DNA of 64,000 bases from Heliomarina baculiformis. GTDB taxonomy: Bacteria > Pseudomonadota > Alphaproteobacteria > Rhodobacterales > Rhodobacteraceae. The translations under genes and the position numbers were made by a program. The stretch lies in assembly GCF_019966545.1 (NCBI RefSeq), contig NZ_JAIMIC010000007.1, forward strand, positions 124,001 through 188,000, given 5' to 3'. The notes beneath the pieces are model-generated. The model was not told where the DNA came from. It ran no database searches and saw nothing but the letters and a program-made list of their open reading frames with translations. Each line of letters opens with the position of its first letter. The first letter of the stretch is position 1. Positions 54,792-63,402 of the stretch are shown here, one piece after another.

Positions 54792-54827
54792 GTCTTGCCC
54801 CCGGTGTTTACGTTGTCTGGCTGCCGA

Positions 54828-55721
54828 TCACTCGGCGGCGTTTTCAAGCTGAACCACGTCGCGCAGGTAACGGCTCAGATCGTCGCGCAGATCGTCACGC
54901 GCCAATGCAAAGGCCACGGTGGCCTGCAAGAAACCCGACTTTGACCCGCAATCGAACCGCTGCCCGCGGAAGCGATAGCCGTAAACGCCGTTCTCCGTGC
55001 CGATATCGGCCGCGATGGCATCGGTCAGCTGGATCTCGCCGCCGGCGCCGGTTTTCAGCTTGTTCAGGTTCTGCAGCACCGACGGCCCGAGCACGTAACG
55101 CCCGATCACCGCAAGGTTGGACGGCGCTTGGCCCGCCGGCGGCTTTTCGACCATGCCTTTGACCTCGACGATGGATCCCATGTCTTCCTTCACGTCGAGC
55201 ACCCCGTAAGACGAGGCTTTCTCAGGCGCGACTTCCATTGCCGCCACCATGTTGCCGCCGGTTTCGGCATAGGCTTCGACCATCTGCTGAAGGCAGGGCG
55301 TTTCCGCCGCGATCACGTCATCGGGCAGGATCACCGCAAAGGGCTCGTTACCGATGAGCCGTCGTGCACACCAGACCGCGTGGCCAAGACCCAGCGCCTT
55401 GTGCTGACGGATATAGGCGATGGCACCGCTGTCCATGTTCGTGGACTTAAGCACCTTCATCAGGTCTTTCTTGCCCTTGCGGCGCAGTTCCTGCTCCAGC
55501 ACGGGCGAGTGGTCGAAATAATCTTCCAGCGCGCTCTTGCCGCGCGAGGTGACGAAAATGAATTCCTTGATCCCGGCAGCACGCGCTTCGTCGATGGCAT
55601 ATTGCACCAACGGGCGGTCTACCAATGTCATGATCTCTTTTGGAACCGATTTGGTTGCCGGGAGAAATCGCGTACCCAGTCCGGCAACGGGGAAAATTGC
55701 TTTTGTGACTTTCTTACGCAT
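54828..55721 (-). CDS. galU: UTP-glucose-1-phosphate uridylyltransferase
   Basis: 297 residues. Nucleotide-binding start KAIFPVAGLGTRFLPATKS with the conserved GxGTRxLPxTK loop, active site lysine in VEKPPAG (about 172), and the IVEVKGMVEKP segment. Forms UDP-glucose, the donor for UDP-galactose via galE and for many glycans. Upstream of galE in one transcript; 212 bp separate it from kdsB. Confidence 0.94.
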   Translation of the reverse strand: MRKKVTKAIFPVAGLGTRFLPATKSVPKEIMTLVDRPLVQYAIDEARAAGIKEFIFVTSRGKSALEDYFDHSPVLEQELRRKGKKDLMKVLKSTNMDSGAIAYIRQHKALGLGHAVWCARRLIGNEPFAVILPDDVIAAETPCLQQMVEAYAETGGNMVAAMEVAPEKASSYGVLDVKEDMGSIVEVKGMVEKPPAGQAPSNLAVIGRYVLGPSVLQNLNKLKTGAGGEIQLTDAIAADIGTENGVYGYRFRGQRFDCGSKSGFLQATVAFALARDDLRDDLSRYLRDVVQLENAAE

Positions 55722-55915
55722 ACGCTTCCTCAGTTTTTGTTTAACCAGTTAATTCGAAAATACCCGCAGGTTGCATCCGGTATTAGTAATGATGTTCCTG
55801 CCTTAGTCCATCAGATGGCGCGTCCATGCGCTGCGTTGCTATTATTTTCAACGCAAACACAGCATTTAACGTCGCTTTATGTAGCAGGCGTGTCAATCCC
55901 GCCGACCAGTGAGAA

Positions 55916-55938
55916 ATTGATCCCGATGTGGGATCAAT
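55916..55938 (-). terminator. Rho-independent terminator overlapping the kdsB stop
   Basis: ATTGATCCC pairs with GGGATCAAT (9 bp, five-base loop); on the minus strand TTTC follows. The stem includes the kdsB stop codon. The rest of the 212-bp gap between galU and kdsB shows no gene. Confidence 0.6.
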
Positions 55939-56734
55939 CCAGATTCATGGCTTTCATCATGGCCTCCAGCTTAGGAACGTCCTCCGGGTTGTTCAGTTCC
56001 CAGAATTGACGTCCCCGCGCGGAAACCTCGACGCAGAGCACCTTGCGTCCGTTTTCCATGAAACGAAGCTGTTCAAGGCCTTCCAATTTTTCCAGCGGCC
56101 CGGTCGGCCAAGCCGGATAGGCGGAAAGCGCCTCCGGGCGATAGGCATAGACACCGACGTGGTGGAAAACCGGGCTTGGTTCGCCATCCGCGTACGACCG
56201 CGAGGTGAACGGAATCACCTCTTTTGAGAAATACAACGCCGAGTGATCCGTGGCGAAAACGGCGGTGGTACCGCCAACCCGTCCCTGACGCCGGTCAGAC
56301 AGCAACCCGTTCAGCATCTCGCCGTCACAGCGCAGCACCGGAGTCGCAATCTCCGCCTCGGGCGCTGCGTTCAGCCCGGCGACAAGGTCTTCGACAAACC
56401 AGTGCGGGGTCAGCGGCGCGTCGCCCTGCAGGTTGACGACGATGTCGAACCCACCGCCGAGCGCCGCATGCGCCTCGGCACAGCGTTCGGTCCCGTTGCG
56501 GCAGGATTCCGAGGTCATCACCACCTCGGCGCCGAACCCTTCGGCGGCCTCTCGGATCCGGTCGTCATCCGTCGCGACCACAACCCGGTCGACCCCGCCA
56601 ACCGCCGAGGCCGCGCGCCATGACCGTTCGATCAGCGACTGGGTCTGCCCGCTCGCCCCCTTAAGCCCGACAAGCGGCTTGCCCGGATAACGCGAGGACG
56701 CGAACCGGGCCGGAATGACGATAAGGACAGACAT
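55934..56734 (-). CDS. kdsB: CMP-Kdo synthetase (3-deoxy-manno-octulosonate cytidylyltransferase)
   Basis: 266 residues. MSVLIVIPARFASSRYPGKPL is the family start, followed by VVVATDDDRI, TSESCRNGTERCAEA and LQGDAPLTP (the family more often has LQGDEP). Activates Kdo with CTP for LPS or capsule. A little longer than the usual 245-255 residues. Its start codon shares one base with the cysQ stop (TGATG), so the pair is coupled. Complementary to kpsF at 44 kb, which makes the Kdo precursor. Confidence 0.88.
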   Translation of the reverse strand: MSVLIVIPARFASSRYPGKPLVGLKGASGQTQSLIERSWRAASAVGGVDRVVVATDDDRIREAAEGFGAEVVMTSESCRNGTERCAEAHAALGGGFDIVVNLQGDAPLTPHWFVEDLVAGLNAAPEAEIATPVLRCDGEMLNGLLSDRRQGRVGGTTAVFATDHSALYFSKEVIPFTSRSYADGEPSPVFHHVGVYAYRPEALSAYPAWPTGPLEKLEGLEQLRFMENGRKVLCVEVSARGRQFWELNNPEDVPKLEAMMKAMNLD

Positions 56735-57531
56735 CAGCCCGCCTTGAGCGTGACGCCCGGCGCATGGGCGATGAAGAACGGGTTCGCGAACCCTTCCTTG
56801 CCATAGGTCAACGGCGTCAGGTCATCGAAACGCACGACGCTGCCGCCCGCGCCTGCCAGAACCGCGTGCCCGGCGGCCGTATCCCATTCCATCGTGCGGC
56901 CCAGCCGCGGGTAAAGATCAGCCTCGCCCGTCGCGACAAGGCAGAATTTCAGCGAGGAACCCGCGCTCTTCATGTCCTTGACGCTGTATTTGCCGATGTA
57001 ATCGTCGGTGGCCTGATCCCGGTGCGACTTGCTCGCCACGACCATCAGCGCCGAGTTGTCGCTTTGTGCAACTTTGATCGGGGTCGTCGCGCCCATCTGA
57101 TCCGGCGCGAAGTCGCCGGTTTCCTCAACCGACTGGCCATCGGCCATGGTAAAGAACATCCGGTTCTTGGCCGGTGCATAGACCACGCCCCGTGTCGGAG
57201 AACCGTTTTCTACGAGCGCGATATTCACCGTGAAATCGCCCCGGCGGTGGACGAACTCCTTGGTTCCGTCCAGCGGATCGACGATGAGAAAGGTGTCGCC
57301 CTTGGCACTATGAGACTCCGCCTGCTCTTCGGTGACGAGCATCACATCGGGGTAAGTGGCACGCAACCCTTCGGAAATCAGCGCATCGGCGGCTTCGTCC
57401 GCTTCGGTCACCGGGCTTTCGTCCGATTTCTGCTTCACCTCGAAATCGTCGGCATTGTAGATTTCCATGATCTTTGCGCCGGCCTCGATGGCCAGTTTGC
57501 GCAATAATGGCATCAATGTCTCATAATCCAC
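56734..57531 (-). CDS. cysQ: 3'(2'),5'-bisphosphate nucleotidase
   Basis: 265 residues of the inositol-monophosphatase superfamily. Metal-binding motifs: TEADEAAD (about 45), the hallmark DPLDGTKEF and EWDTAAGHAVL near 210. CysQ removes the 3'-phosphate from PAP, the by-product of PAPS-dependent sulfate transfer or sulfate reduction. Together with the sulfotransferase-like gene at 48.4-49.8 kb this favours glycan sulfation. First gene of a cysQ-kdsB operon; divergent from the ABC-2 permease gene. Confidence 0.9.
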   Translation of the reverse strand: MDYETLMPLLRKLAIEAGAKIMEIYNADDFEVKQKSDESPVTEADEAADALISEGLRATYPDVMLVTEEQAESHSAKGDTFLIVDPLDGTKEFVHRRGDFTVNIALVENGSPTRGVVYAPAKNRMFFTMADGQSVEETGDFAPDQMGATTPIKVAQSDNSALMVVASKSHRDQATDDYIGKYSVKDMKSAGSSLKFCLVATGEADLYPRLGRTMEWDTAAGHAVLAGAGGSVVRFDDLTPLTYGKEGFANPFFIAHAPGVTLKAG

Positions 57532-57656
57532 GTAAACTGCTCCGTTCTTCGTCGATTTGTTGAATATTTACCTTCGCTCCCTTATGGTCCGGTCTCACGG
57601 GAACAGCAAGAATTCCCTGCCTCTCGACGGCACAGCGACACAGGACAGCAGTTTTC

Positions 57657-58478
57657 ATGTTCAGGTACAGGCGGCATCAGTCCAGCTTTGCACGTGCCCT
57701 GACGACACTTGAGCTGATCTTTCACTCTGTCGTCCGCAGCGTCCGCGCCCGGCACAACAACGCCTTTATCGCCATTGGCCTGAACATGCTTCAGGTCGTG
57801 ATGTTCGTGATCGTGTTCTATTTCATGTTCACCGTTCTCAAAATGCGCAGCTCGGCGGTACGCGGCGATTTCCTGCTGTACGTGATGTCCGGCATCTTTC
57901 TGTTCATGTGTCATATCAAAGCGATATCCGCCGTGACCGGGGCCGAAGGCCCGAACAGTTCTATGATGCAGCACGCACCGCTGAACACAGCGATCACCAT
58001 CACGGCGGCCGCGCTTGGCGCTCTTTACACGCAACTGCTGTCGATGTTCGTCATCCTCTTTATCTATCACGTCGCCTTCACGCCCATCGAAATCTACCAG
58101 CCCGGCGCGGCGTTCGGCATGGTGATGCTGTCATGGTTCACCGGCTGCGCAGTGGGCATGATCTTTCTCTCGGCCAAGCCATGGGCACCCGCCGCCGTGG
58201 GAATCGCGTCGAGCCTTTATCAAAGGGCCAATATGATCGCTTCGGGTAAAATGTTTCTTGCCAACACGCTGCCCGGTTTCATGCTGCCCATCTTCGACTG
58301 GAATCCGTTGTTCCACACGATCGACCAGTCGCGCGGATTCGTCTTCATTAACTACAATCCGCATTTCTCGAACTGGCACTACGCGCTCTGGGTCGGCGTC
58401 GGGCTGACGATGCTGGGCCTGATGGGCGAATTCTATACCCGCCGCCGCGTCTCGGCGAGCTGGGGCGCTCGGCGCTAG
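57657..58478 (+). CDS. ABC-2 type polysaccharide export permease (KpsM/RkpT-like)
   Basis: 273 residues, six predicted membrane helices (for example GLNMLQVVMFVIVFYFMFTV and ALGALYTQLLSMFVILFIYH). The C-terminal LFHTIDQSRGFVFINYNPH motif is typical of capsule and O-antigen ABC-2 permeases (ending near RRVSASWGARR). No ATPase partner (kpsT-like) is adjacent, so it probably works with one encoded elsewhere. Divergent from cysQ and convergent with alkB (6-bp gap). Confidence 0.83.
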   Translation: MFRYRRHQSSFARALTTLELIFHSVVRSVRARHNNAFIAIGLNMLQVVMFVIVFYFMFTVLKMRSSAVRGDFLLYVMSGIFLFMCHIKAISAVTGAEGPNSSMMQHAPLNTAITITAAALGALYTQLLSMFVILFIYHVAFTPIEIYQPGAAFGMVMLSWFTGCAVGMIFLSAKPWAPAAVGIASSLYQRANMIASGKMFLANTLPGFMLPIFDWNPLFHTIDQSRGFVFINYNPHFSNWHYALWVGVGLTMLGLMGEFYTRRRVSASWGARR

Positions 58479-58484
58479 GCCCGC

Positions 58485-59084
58485 TCAGGTCACCACCCGC
58501 AGCGTCAAGTTGATCCGCCCGCCGTTTTCCAACAACCGGGACGATCCGTACCTGATCCGGTCCACGCCGTGATAGACCAGCCGCGCCTCGCCCCCCATCA
58601 CCACCACGTCGCCGGAATTCAGCCAGACGGACTCCGTCTTGCCACCCCGGGTCAGGTTGCCGATCCGGAACAAACCGTCATCGCCAAGCGAGATCGACAC
58701 GACCGGCCATGAGAAATCCGCCTCATCCTTGTCCTGGTGCATCCCCATCCGTGCGCCCTCGCCGTAGAAATTGACAAGGCAGCAGTCCGGCAACCGCTCA
58801 TGCCCGGTCACCTCGCGCCAGATGTCGAGTATTTCCTCGGGAATGCCCGGCCAGGCGGCTCCATTCGGGTGTTCGCTGACATAGCGATAGCCGGACCGGT
58901 CCGAATACCAGCCAAACGCCCCGGCCGAGGTCATCCTAACCGACATCGCCTTACCATAGGGCGTTTCGGGCGCATAAGGCGGCGCCTGACGCCAGACCTC
59001 GCGCACGACCTCGACCAGCCGCGCCTGGCGCGCCTCGTCGAGACAGGATTTCACAACCTCCACACCCCGGATCGTCAATCGCAT
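58485..59084 (-). CDS. alkB: AlkB-family 2-oxoglutarate/Fe(II)-dependent DNA repair dioxygenase
   Basis: 199 residues. Iron ligands H116 and D118 (MGMHQDKDE) and H172 (VYHGVDRI); 2-oxoglutarate contacts are R190 and R196 in NGGRINLTLR. The base-binding segment PYGKAMSVRMTSAGAFGWYS matches bacterial AlkB. Repairs 1-methyladenine and 3-methylcytosine by oxidative demethylation. No ada gene is adjacent. Transcribed toward the ABC-2 permease gene. Confidence 0.92.
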   Translation of the reverse strand: MRLTIRGVEVVKSCLDEARQARLVEVVREVWRQAPPYAPETPYGKAMSVRMTSAGAFGWYSDRSGYRYVSEHPNGAAWPGIPEEILDIWREVTGHERLPDCCLVNFYGEGARMGMHQDKDEADFSWPVVSISLGDDGLFRIGNLTRGGKTESVWLNSGDVVVMGGEARLVYHGVDRIRYGSSRLLENGGRINLTLRVVT

Positions 59085-59159
59085 CGCCTACATCCTTTGC
59101 ATTCGCATTAGCCGCGCCAAAAAGGTCACAAATTCGCGAACTCCTCCTGCCATGACCGG

Positions 59160-59187
59160 TTGCACGGGCTTTTTGCGGTCCCTATAT
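59160..59187 (+). promoter_or_regulatory. candidate heat-shock/housekeeping promoter of dnaK
   Basis: TTGCAC (59160-59165) and CTATAT (59182-59187), 16 bases apart, about 118 bases before dnaK ATG. The CTATAT -10 is typical of alphaproteobacterial sigma-32 promoters, but a sigma-70 reading is also possible. No CIRCE repeat is present. Confidence 0.5.
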
Positions 59188-59304
59188 ACGCCGGGACGCG
59201 CCGAACAGACAGGCTCTGCAAGGCGCATATCATATCGGGGCCGGGATGCCGAAACGGGTTCGGGCTTCGGGTTATCGCCTTGAAGAATGAAGGGATCAAA
59301 TACT

Positions 59305-61209
59305 ATGGGTAAAGTAATCGGGATTGACCTCGGGACCACCAACAGCTGCGTCGCCATCATGGATGGCAGCCAGCCGCGTGTGATCGAAAACTCCGAAGGG
59401 GCACGCACGACCCCGTCTATCGTTGCATTCACGGATGACGAACGCCTCGTCGGCCAGCCGGCCAAGCGTCAGGCCGTCACCAACCCTGAAAACACCATCT
59501 TTGGCGTCAAGCGCCTGATCGGTCGCCGTAACGACGACACCGATCTCGCCAAGGACCGCAAGAACATGCCGTTCAACGTCATCGACGGCGGCAATGGCGA
59601 CGCATGGGTCGAAGCCAAGGGCGAAAAATATTCGCCGAGCCAGATTTCGGCCTTCATCCTCGGCAAGATGAAAGAAACCGCCGAATCCTATCTCGGCGAG
59701 GAAGTGACCCAGGCAGTCATCACCGTTCCGGCCTATTTCAACGACGCCCAGCGTCAGGCCACCAAGGATGCGGGCAAGATCGCCGGTCTCGAAGTGCTGC
59801 GGATCATCAACGAACCGACGGCTGCCGCACTGGCCTATGGTCTCGACAAGGAAAACACCCAGACCATCGCGGTCTATGACCTTGGTGGTGGTACGTTCGA
59901 CGTGACCATCCTCGAAATCGACGACGGCCTTTTCGAAGTGAAATCCACCAACGGCGACACGTTCCTCGGCGGTGAAGACTTTGACATGCGCATCGTCAAC
60001 TACCTCGCGGACGAGTTCAAGAAAGAGAACAACGTCGATCTGACCAAGGATAAGATGGCGCTTCAGCGTTTGAAAGAGGCGGCTGAAAAGGCCAAGATCG
60101 AACTGTCCAGTTCCTCCCAGACCGAGATCAACCAGCCGTTCATCTCGATGGGTTCCAACGGTCAGCCGCTGCACATGGTCATGAAGCTGACCCGCGCCAA
60201 GCTGGAAAGCCTTGTTGCCGACCTGATCAAGGCGTCGATGAAGCCCTGCCAGGCCGCGCTCAAAGATGCCGGTCTTTCGACCTCTGACGTGGACGAAGTC
60301 GTTCTCGTCGGCGGTATGACCCGTATGCCGAAGGTAATCGAGGAAGTGACCAAGTTCTTCGGGAAAGAGCCCCACAAGGGCGTGAACCCGGACGAGGTCG
60401 TTGCTCTTGGTGCCGCCATTCAGGCCGGTGTTCTGCAAGGTGACGTCAAGGACGTTGTCCTGCTCGACGTGACCCCGCTGTCGCTCGGTATCGAAACGCT
60501 TGGTGGCGTGTTCACACGCCTGATCGACCGCAACACCACGATCCCGACGAAGAAGAGCCAGATCTTCTCGACCGCGGAAGACAACCAGAACGCCGTGACC
60601 ATCCGGGTTTTCCAGGGTGAACGTGAAATGGCCGCCGACAACAAGATCCTTGGCCAGTTCAACCTTGAAAACATCCCCCCGGCACCGCGCGGCATGCCAC
60701 AGATCGAAGTGACTTTTGACATCGACGCCAACGGCATCGTGTCGGTCGGCGCCATGGACAAAGGCACCGGCAAGGAACAGAAGATCACGATCCAGGCTTC
60801 CGGTGGTCTGTCCGAGGACGACATCGAAAAGATGGTCAAGGACGCCGAGGAAAACGCCGAGGCGGACAAGACCCGTCGCGAACTGGTCGATGCCAAGAAC
60901 CAGGCGGAAAGCCTTATCCACTCGACCGAAAAGTCGATGGAAGAGCATTCCGACAAGGTCGACCCGACCACGATCGAGGCGATCGAACTCGCCATCGCCG
61001 CGCTCAAGGACGAGCTGGAAACCGACAATGCCGACAAGATCAAGTCCGGCATCCAGAACGTGACCGAAGCCGCGATGAAACTCGGCGAAGCGATCTACAA
61101 GGCCAGCCAGGAAACCGAGGGTGAAGAACCCAAGGCGGCCGACATGGGTGGCGACGACGACATCGTCGATGCGGACTTTGAAGATCTGGATGACGACAAG
61201 CGTGCCTAA
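59305..61209 (+). CDS. dnaK: molecular chaperone DnaK (Hsp70)
   Basis: 634 residues. ATPase domain signatures: [26 protein letters not shown] and [12 protein letters not shown]; substrate-binding domain from about 390 ([17 protein letters not shown]); lid ending in the acidic [18 protein letters not shown] tail. Folds proteins with DnaJ and GrpE and controls RpoH stability. Start at ATG 59305 ([10 protein letters not shown]). Followed by a long hairpin before dnaJ. The minus strand also shows a long open frame across this gene, which is only a codon-bias shadow. Confidence 0.98.
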   Translation: MGKVIGIDLGTTNSCVAIMDGSQPRVIENSEGARTTPSIVAFTDDERLVGQPAKRQAVTNPENTIFGVKRLIGRRNDDTDLAKDRKNMPFNVIDGGNGDAWVEAKGEKYSPSQISAFILGKMKETAESYLGEEVTQAVITVPAYFNDAQRQATKDAGKIAGLEVLRIINEPTAAALAYGLDKENTQTIAVYDLGGGTFDVTILEIDDGLFEVKSTNGDTFLGGEDFDMRIVNYLADEFKKENNVDLTKDKMALQRLKEAAEKAKIELSSSSQTEINQPFISMGSNGQPLHMVMKLTRAKLESLVADLIKASMKPCQAALKDAGLSTSDVDEVVLVGGMTRMPKVIEEVTKFFGKEPHKGVNPDEVVALGAAIQAGVLQGDVKDVVLLDVTPLSLGIETLGGVFTRLIDRNTTIPTKKSQIFSTAEDNQNAVTIRVFQGEREMAADNKILGQFNLENIPPAPRGMPQIEVTFDIDANGIVSVGAMDKGTGKEQKITIQASGGLSEDDIEKMVKDAEENAEADKTRRELVDAKNQAESLIHSTEKSMEEHSDKVDPTTIEAIELAIAALKDELETDNADKIKSGIQNVTEAAMKLGEAIYKASQETEGEEPKAADMGGDDDIVDADFEDLDDDKRA

Positions 61210-61230
61210 GGCATAAATCCGGAACCAATA

Positions 61231-61261
61231 TTGGGCCGGTCCGGTCTCCGGGCCGGCCCAA
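61231..61261 (+). terminator. long GC-rich hairpin between dnaK and dnaJ
   Basis: 14-bp stem TTGGGCCGGTCCGG / CCGGGCCGGCCCAA (one G-U pair) with a three-base TCT loop, 22 bases after the dnaK stop. No T-run, so it may attenuate or stabilise rather than fully terminate, giving more DnaK than DnaJ. Confidence 0.7.
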
Positions 61262-61288
61262 CACGTTCCGGGAGAGAGGTAATAAACG

Positions 61289-62437
61289 ATGTCAAAACGT
61301 GATTTCTATGACGTACTTGGCGTTGCCAAAGGCGCTTCCGCGGACGAGATCAAAAAGGCCTATCGCAAGAAGGCCAAGGAATTTCACCCGGACCGCAACG
61401 CCGACAATCCGGATTCCGAAGCCAAGTTCAAAGAAGCGAACGAAGCTTATGAAATCCTGAAAGACGCCGAGAAAAAAGCGGCCTATGACCGTTTCGGCCA
61501 CGCGGCCTTCGAAGGCGGCATGGGTGGCGGACGGGGCGGCGCACGTCCCGGACACGGAGGGGATTTCTCCTCGGCATTCTCCGACGTGTTCGACGACCTC
61601 TTTGGTGACTTCATGGGTGGTGGACGCGCCGGAGGCGGCGGACGTCGCGCGGCACGCGGATCCGACCTGCGCTACAACCTACGTGTCTCGCTCGACGATG
61701 CCTACTCAGGCATGCAAAAGACGATCAACGTCCCGACGGCCGTTCCCTGCGGTTCCTGCGAGGGCTCCGGCGCCGAGGGCGGTGTCGAACCGACCACCTG
61801 CCCCACCTGTTCGGGCATGGGCAAGGTTCGCGCACAGCAGGGCTTTTTCACCGTTGAACGCACTTGCCCGACCTGCTCGGGTCTGGGCCAGATCATCAAG
61901 AATCCCTGTAAAGCCTGCGGCGGTGCCGGCCGGGTCGAAAAGAACCGCGCGCTCAATGTGAACATCCCCGCCGGTGTCGAAACCGGCACCCGCATCCGCC
62001 TTGCCGGAGAGGGTGAGGCCGGGATGCGCGGTGGTCCTCCGGGCGATCTCTACATCTTTGTCGAGGTCGCGGCGCATGACCTGTTCGAACGCGACGGCAT
62101 GAACCTGCATTGCCGGGTGCCTGTGAGCATGACCAAGGCCGCGCTTGGCGGCGCGATCGAAGTGCCGACCATCGACGGCGGCCGTGGCCGGGTGCAGATC
62201 CCTGCCGGTAGCCAGTCGGGTCGCCAGATGCGTCTGCGTGGCAAGGGCATGCCGGCCCTGCGCGGCGGTAGCTCGGGCGACATGTTCATCGAACTCGCCG
62301 TCGAAACCCCGGTCAACCTCACGACCAAGCAAAAGGACCTCTTGCGCGAATTCGATGAGCTGAGTGAGGACAACAACCCGGAATCGAAATCCTTCTTCTC
62401 CTCCGTGAAATCCTTCTGGGACGGAATGAAGGGCTGA
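61289..62437 (+). CDS. dnaJ: chaperone DnaJ (Hsp40)
   Basis: 382 residues. J domain 1-70 with HPD at 33-35 (EFHPDRNAD), Gly-rich linker ([13 protein letters not shown]), four zinc motifs ([32 protein letters not shown]; about 150-210) and the C-terminal substrate-binding domains. Stimulates DnaK ATPase. AGAGAGG ribosome-binding site. Classic dnaK-dnaJ pairing. Confidence 0.98.
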   Translation: MSKRDFYDVLGVAKGASADEIKKAYRKKAKEFHPDRNADNPDSEAKFKEANEAYEILKDAEKKAAYDRFGHAAFEGGMGGGRGGARPGHGGDFSSAFSDVFDDLFGDFMGGGRAGGGGRRAARGSDLRYNLRVSLDDAYSGMQKTINVPTAVPCGSCEGSGAEGGVEPTTCPTCSGMGKVRAQQGFFTVERTCPTCSGLGQIIKNPCKACGGAGRVEKNRALNVNIPAGVETGTRIRLAGEGEAGMRGGPPGDLYIFVEVAAHDLFERDGMNLHCRVPVSMTKAALGGAIEVPTIDGGRGRVQIPAGSQSGRQMRLRGKGMPALRGGSSGDMFIELAVETPVNLTTKQKDLLREFDELSEDNNPESKSFFSSVKSFWDGMKG

Positions 62438-62445
62438 AACAACAG

Positions 62446-62473
62446 GGGCCGGTTCGATACCGGCCCTTTTTTT
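62446..62473 (+). terminator. Rho-independent terminator after dnaJ
   Basis: Stem GGGCCGGT / ACCGGCCC with TCGAT loop (62446-62466), then seven T. Confidence 0.9.
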
Positions 62474-62614
62474 GACCTGCCGATGCTGCGCTGCGGCGGT
62501 GTACAGGGGGTGCACGGGTTGTGTACGGATATCACCCCCCATTGCAGCAATCTACCTTTGGTTGTAAAGCTCTCTTTTAATAGTTCTTTAACCAAGTAGA
62601 CGCACCCTCGCAGC

Positions 62615-63376
62615 ATGGCCCGAGAACGTTCCTTCAACGAAGTTGCCCCGTCATTGTTCGACGCGGATGAGGCGCCAACGACGCCTTTGCCAATTGGCAG
62701 GCTGCCCTCTTATATTGCCGATCACCGTACCCGCTTGCGCGAACGCTTTCGTAGCGGCGGCGCAACCGCGATGCCGGATTACGAATTGCTCGAACTGTTG
62801 CTGTTCAGGTCGATCCCGCGCAAGGACACCAAACCGCTCGCACGGGCGCTGCTGGATACGTTCGGCGACTTCAACCGAGTTCTCGCGGCCCCGCCCGAGC
62901 GGCTTTTGCAGGTGAACGGTGTCGGCGAGCAGGTCATCACCGATCTCAAGGTCGTCGAAGCCGCCGCCCAACGTATGGCCCGCTCCAAGGTCTTGCAACA
63001 GCACGTCATTTCAAGCTGGGACGCGGTTCTGGACTATTGCCATACGACCATGGCCCACCGCGAAACCGAACAGTTCCGCGTGCTGTTTCTCGACCGCAAG
63101 AACGTTCTGATCGCGGATGAGGAACAGGCAAAGGGCACGGTCGATCACGTGCCGGTCTACCCGCGCGAGGTCGCCAAGCGCGCGCTTGAACTGAACGCCG
63201 CCGCGCTGATCCTTGTGCATAACCACCCCTCCGGCGACCCCACCCCCTCCGAGGCGGATATTGCCATGACCAACCAGATCAAGCTGGCCTGTGACGCGCT
63301 TGGACTGACGCTGCATGACCACCTGATCATCGGGAAATCGCGCGAACTGAGCTTTCGAAGCGAAGCGCTGATCTGA
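62615..63376 (+). CDS. radC: DNA repair protein RadC (JAMM-fold)
   Basis: 253 residues. Two helix-hairpin-helix-like segments at the N-terminal third ([18 protein letters not shown]), then the UPF0758/JAMM domain with the metal motif [15 protein letters not shown] (about 195-210) and acidic residue in LADEEQ-type loop (IADEEQAKG). Despite the name, its repair role is doubtful; similar proteins accompany mobile DNA or competence. Independently transcribed after the dnaJ terminator. The 141-bp gap before it shows no other gene. Confidence 0.92.
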   Translation: MARERSFNEVAPSLFDADEAPTTPLPIGRLPSYIADHRTRLRERFRSGGATAMPDYELLELLLFRSIPRKDTKPLARALLDTFGDFNRVLAAPPERLLQVNGVGEQVITDLKVVEAAAQRMARSKVLQQHVISSWDAVLDYCHTTMAHRETEQFRVLFLDRKNVLIADEEQAKGTVDHVPVYPREVAKRALELNAAALILVHNHPSGDPTPSEADIAMTNQIKLACDALGLTLHDHLIIGKSRELSFRSEALI

Positions 63377-63402
63377 GGGTATCTGCGAGCGTTGACAGTA
63401 GG

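Noticed and set aside
59100-59304. CIRCE element before dnaK
   Set aside because: No TTAGCACTC / GAGTGCTAA pair is present in the upstream region.
59296-60948. 550-codon minus-strand open frame opposite dnaK
   Set aside because: Long antisense frames over dnaK genes are a known codon-usage artefact; dnaK on the plus strand is certain.
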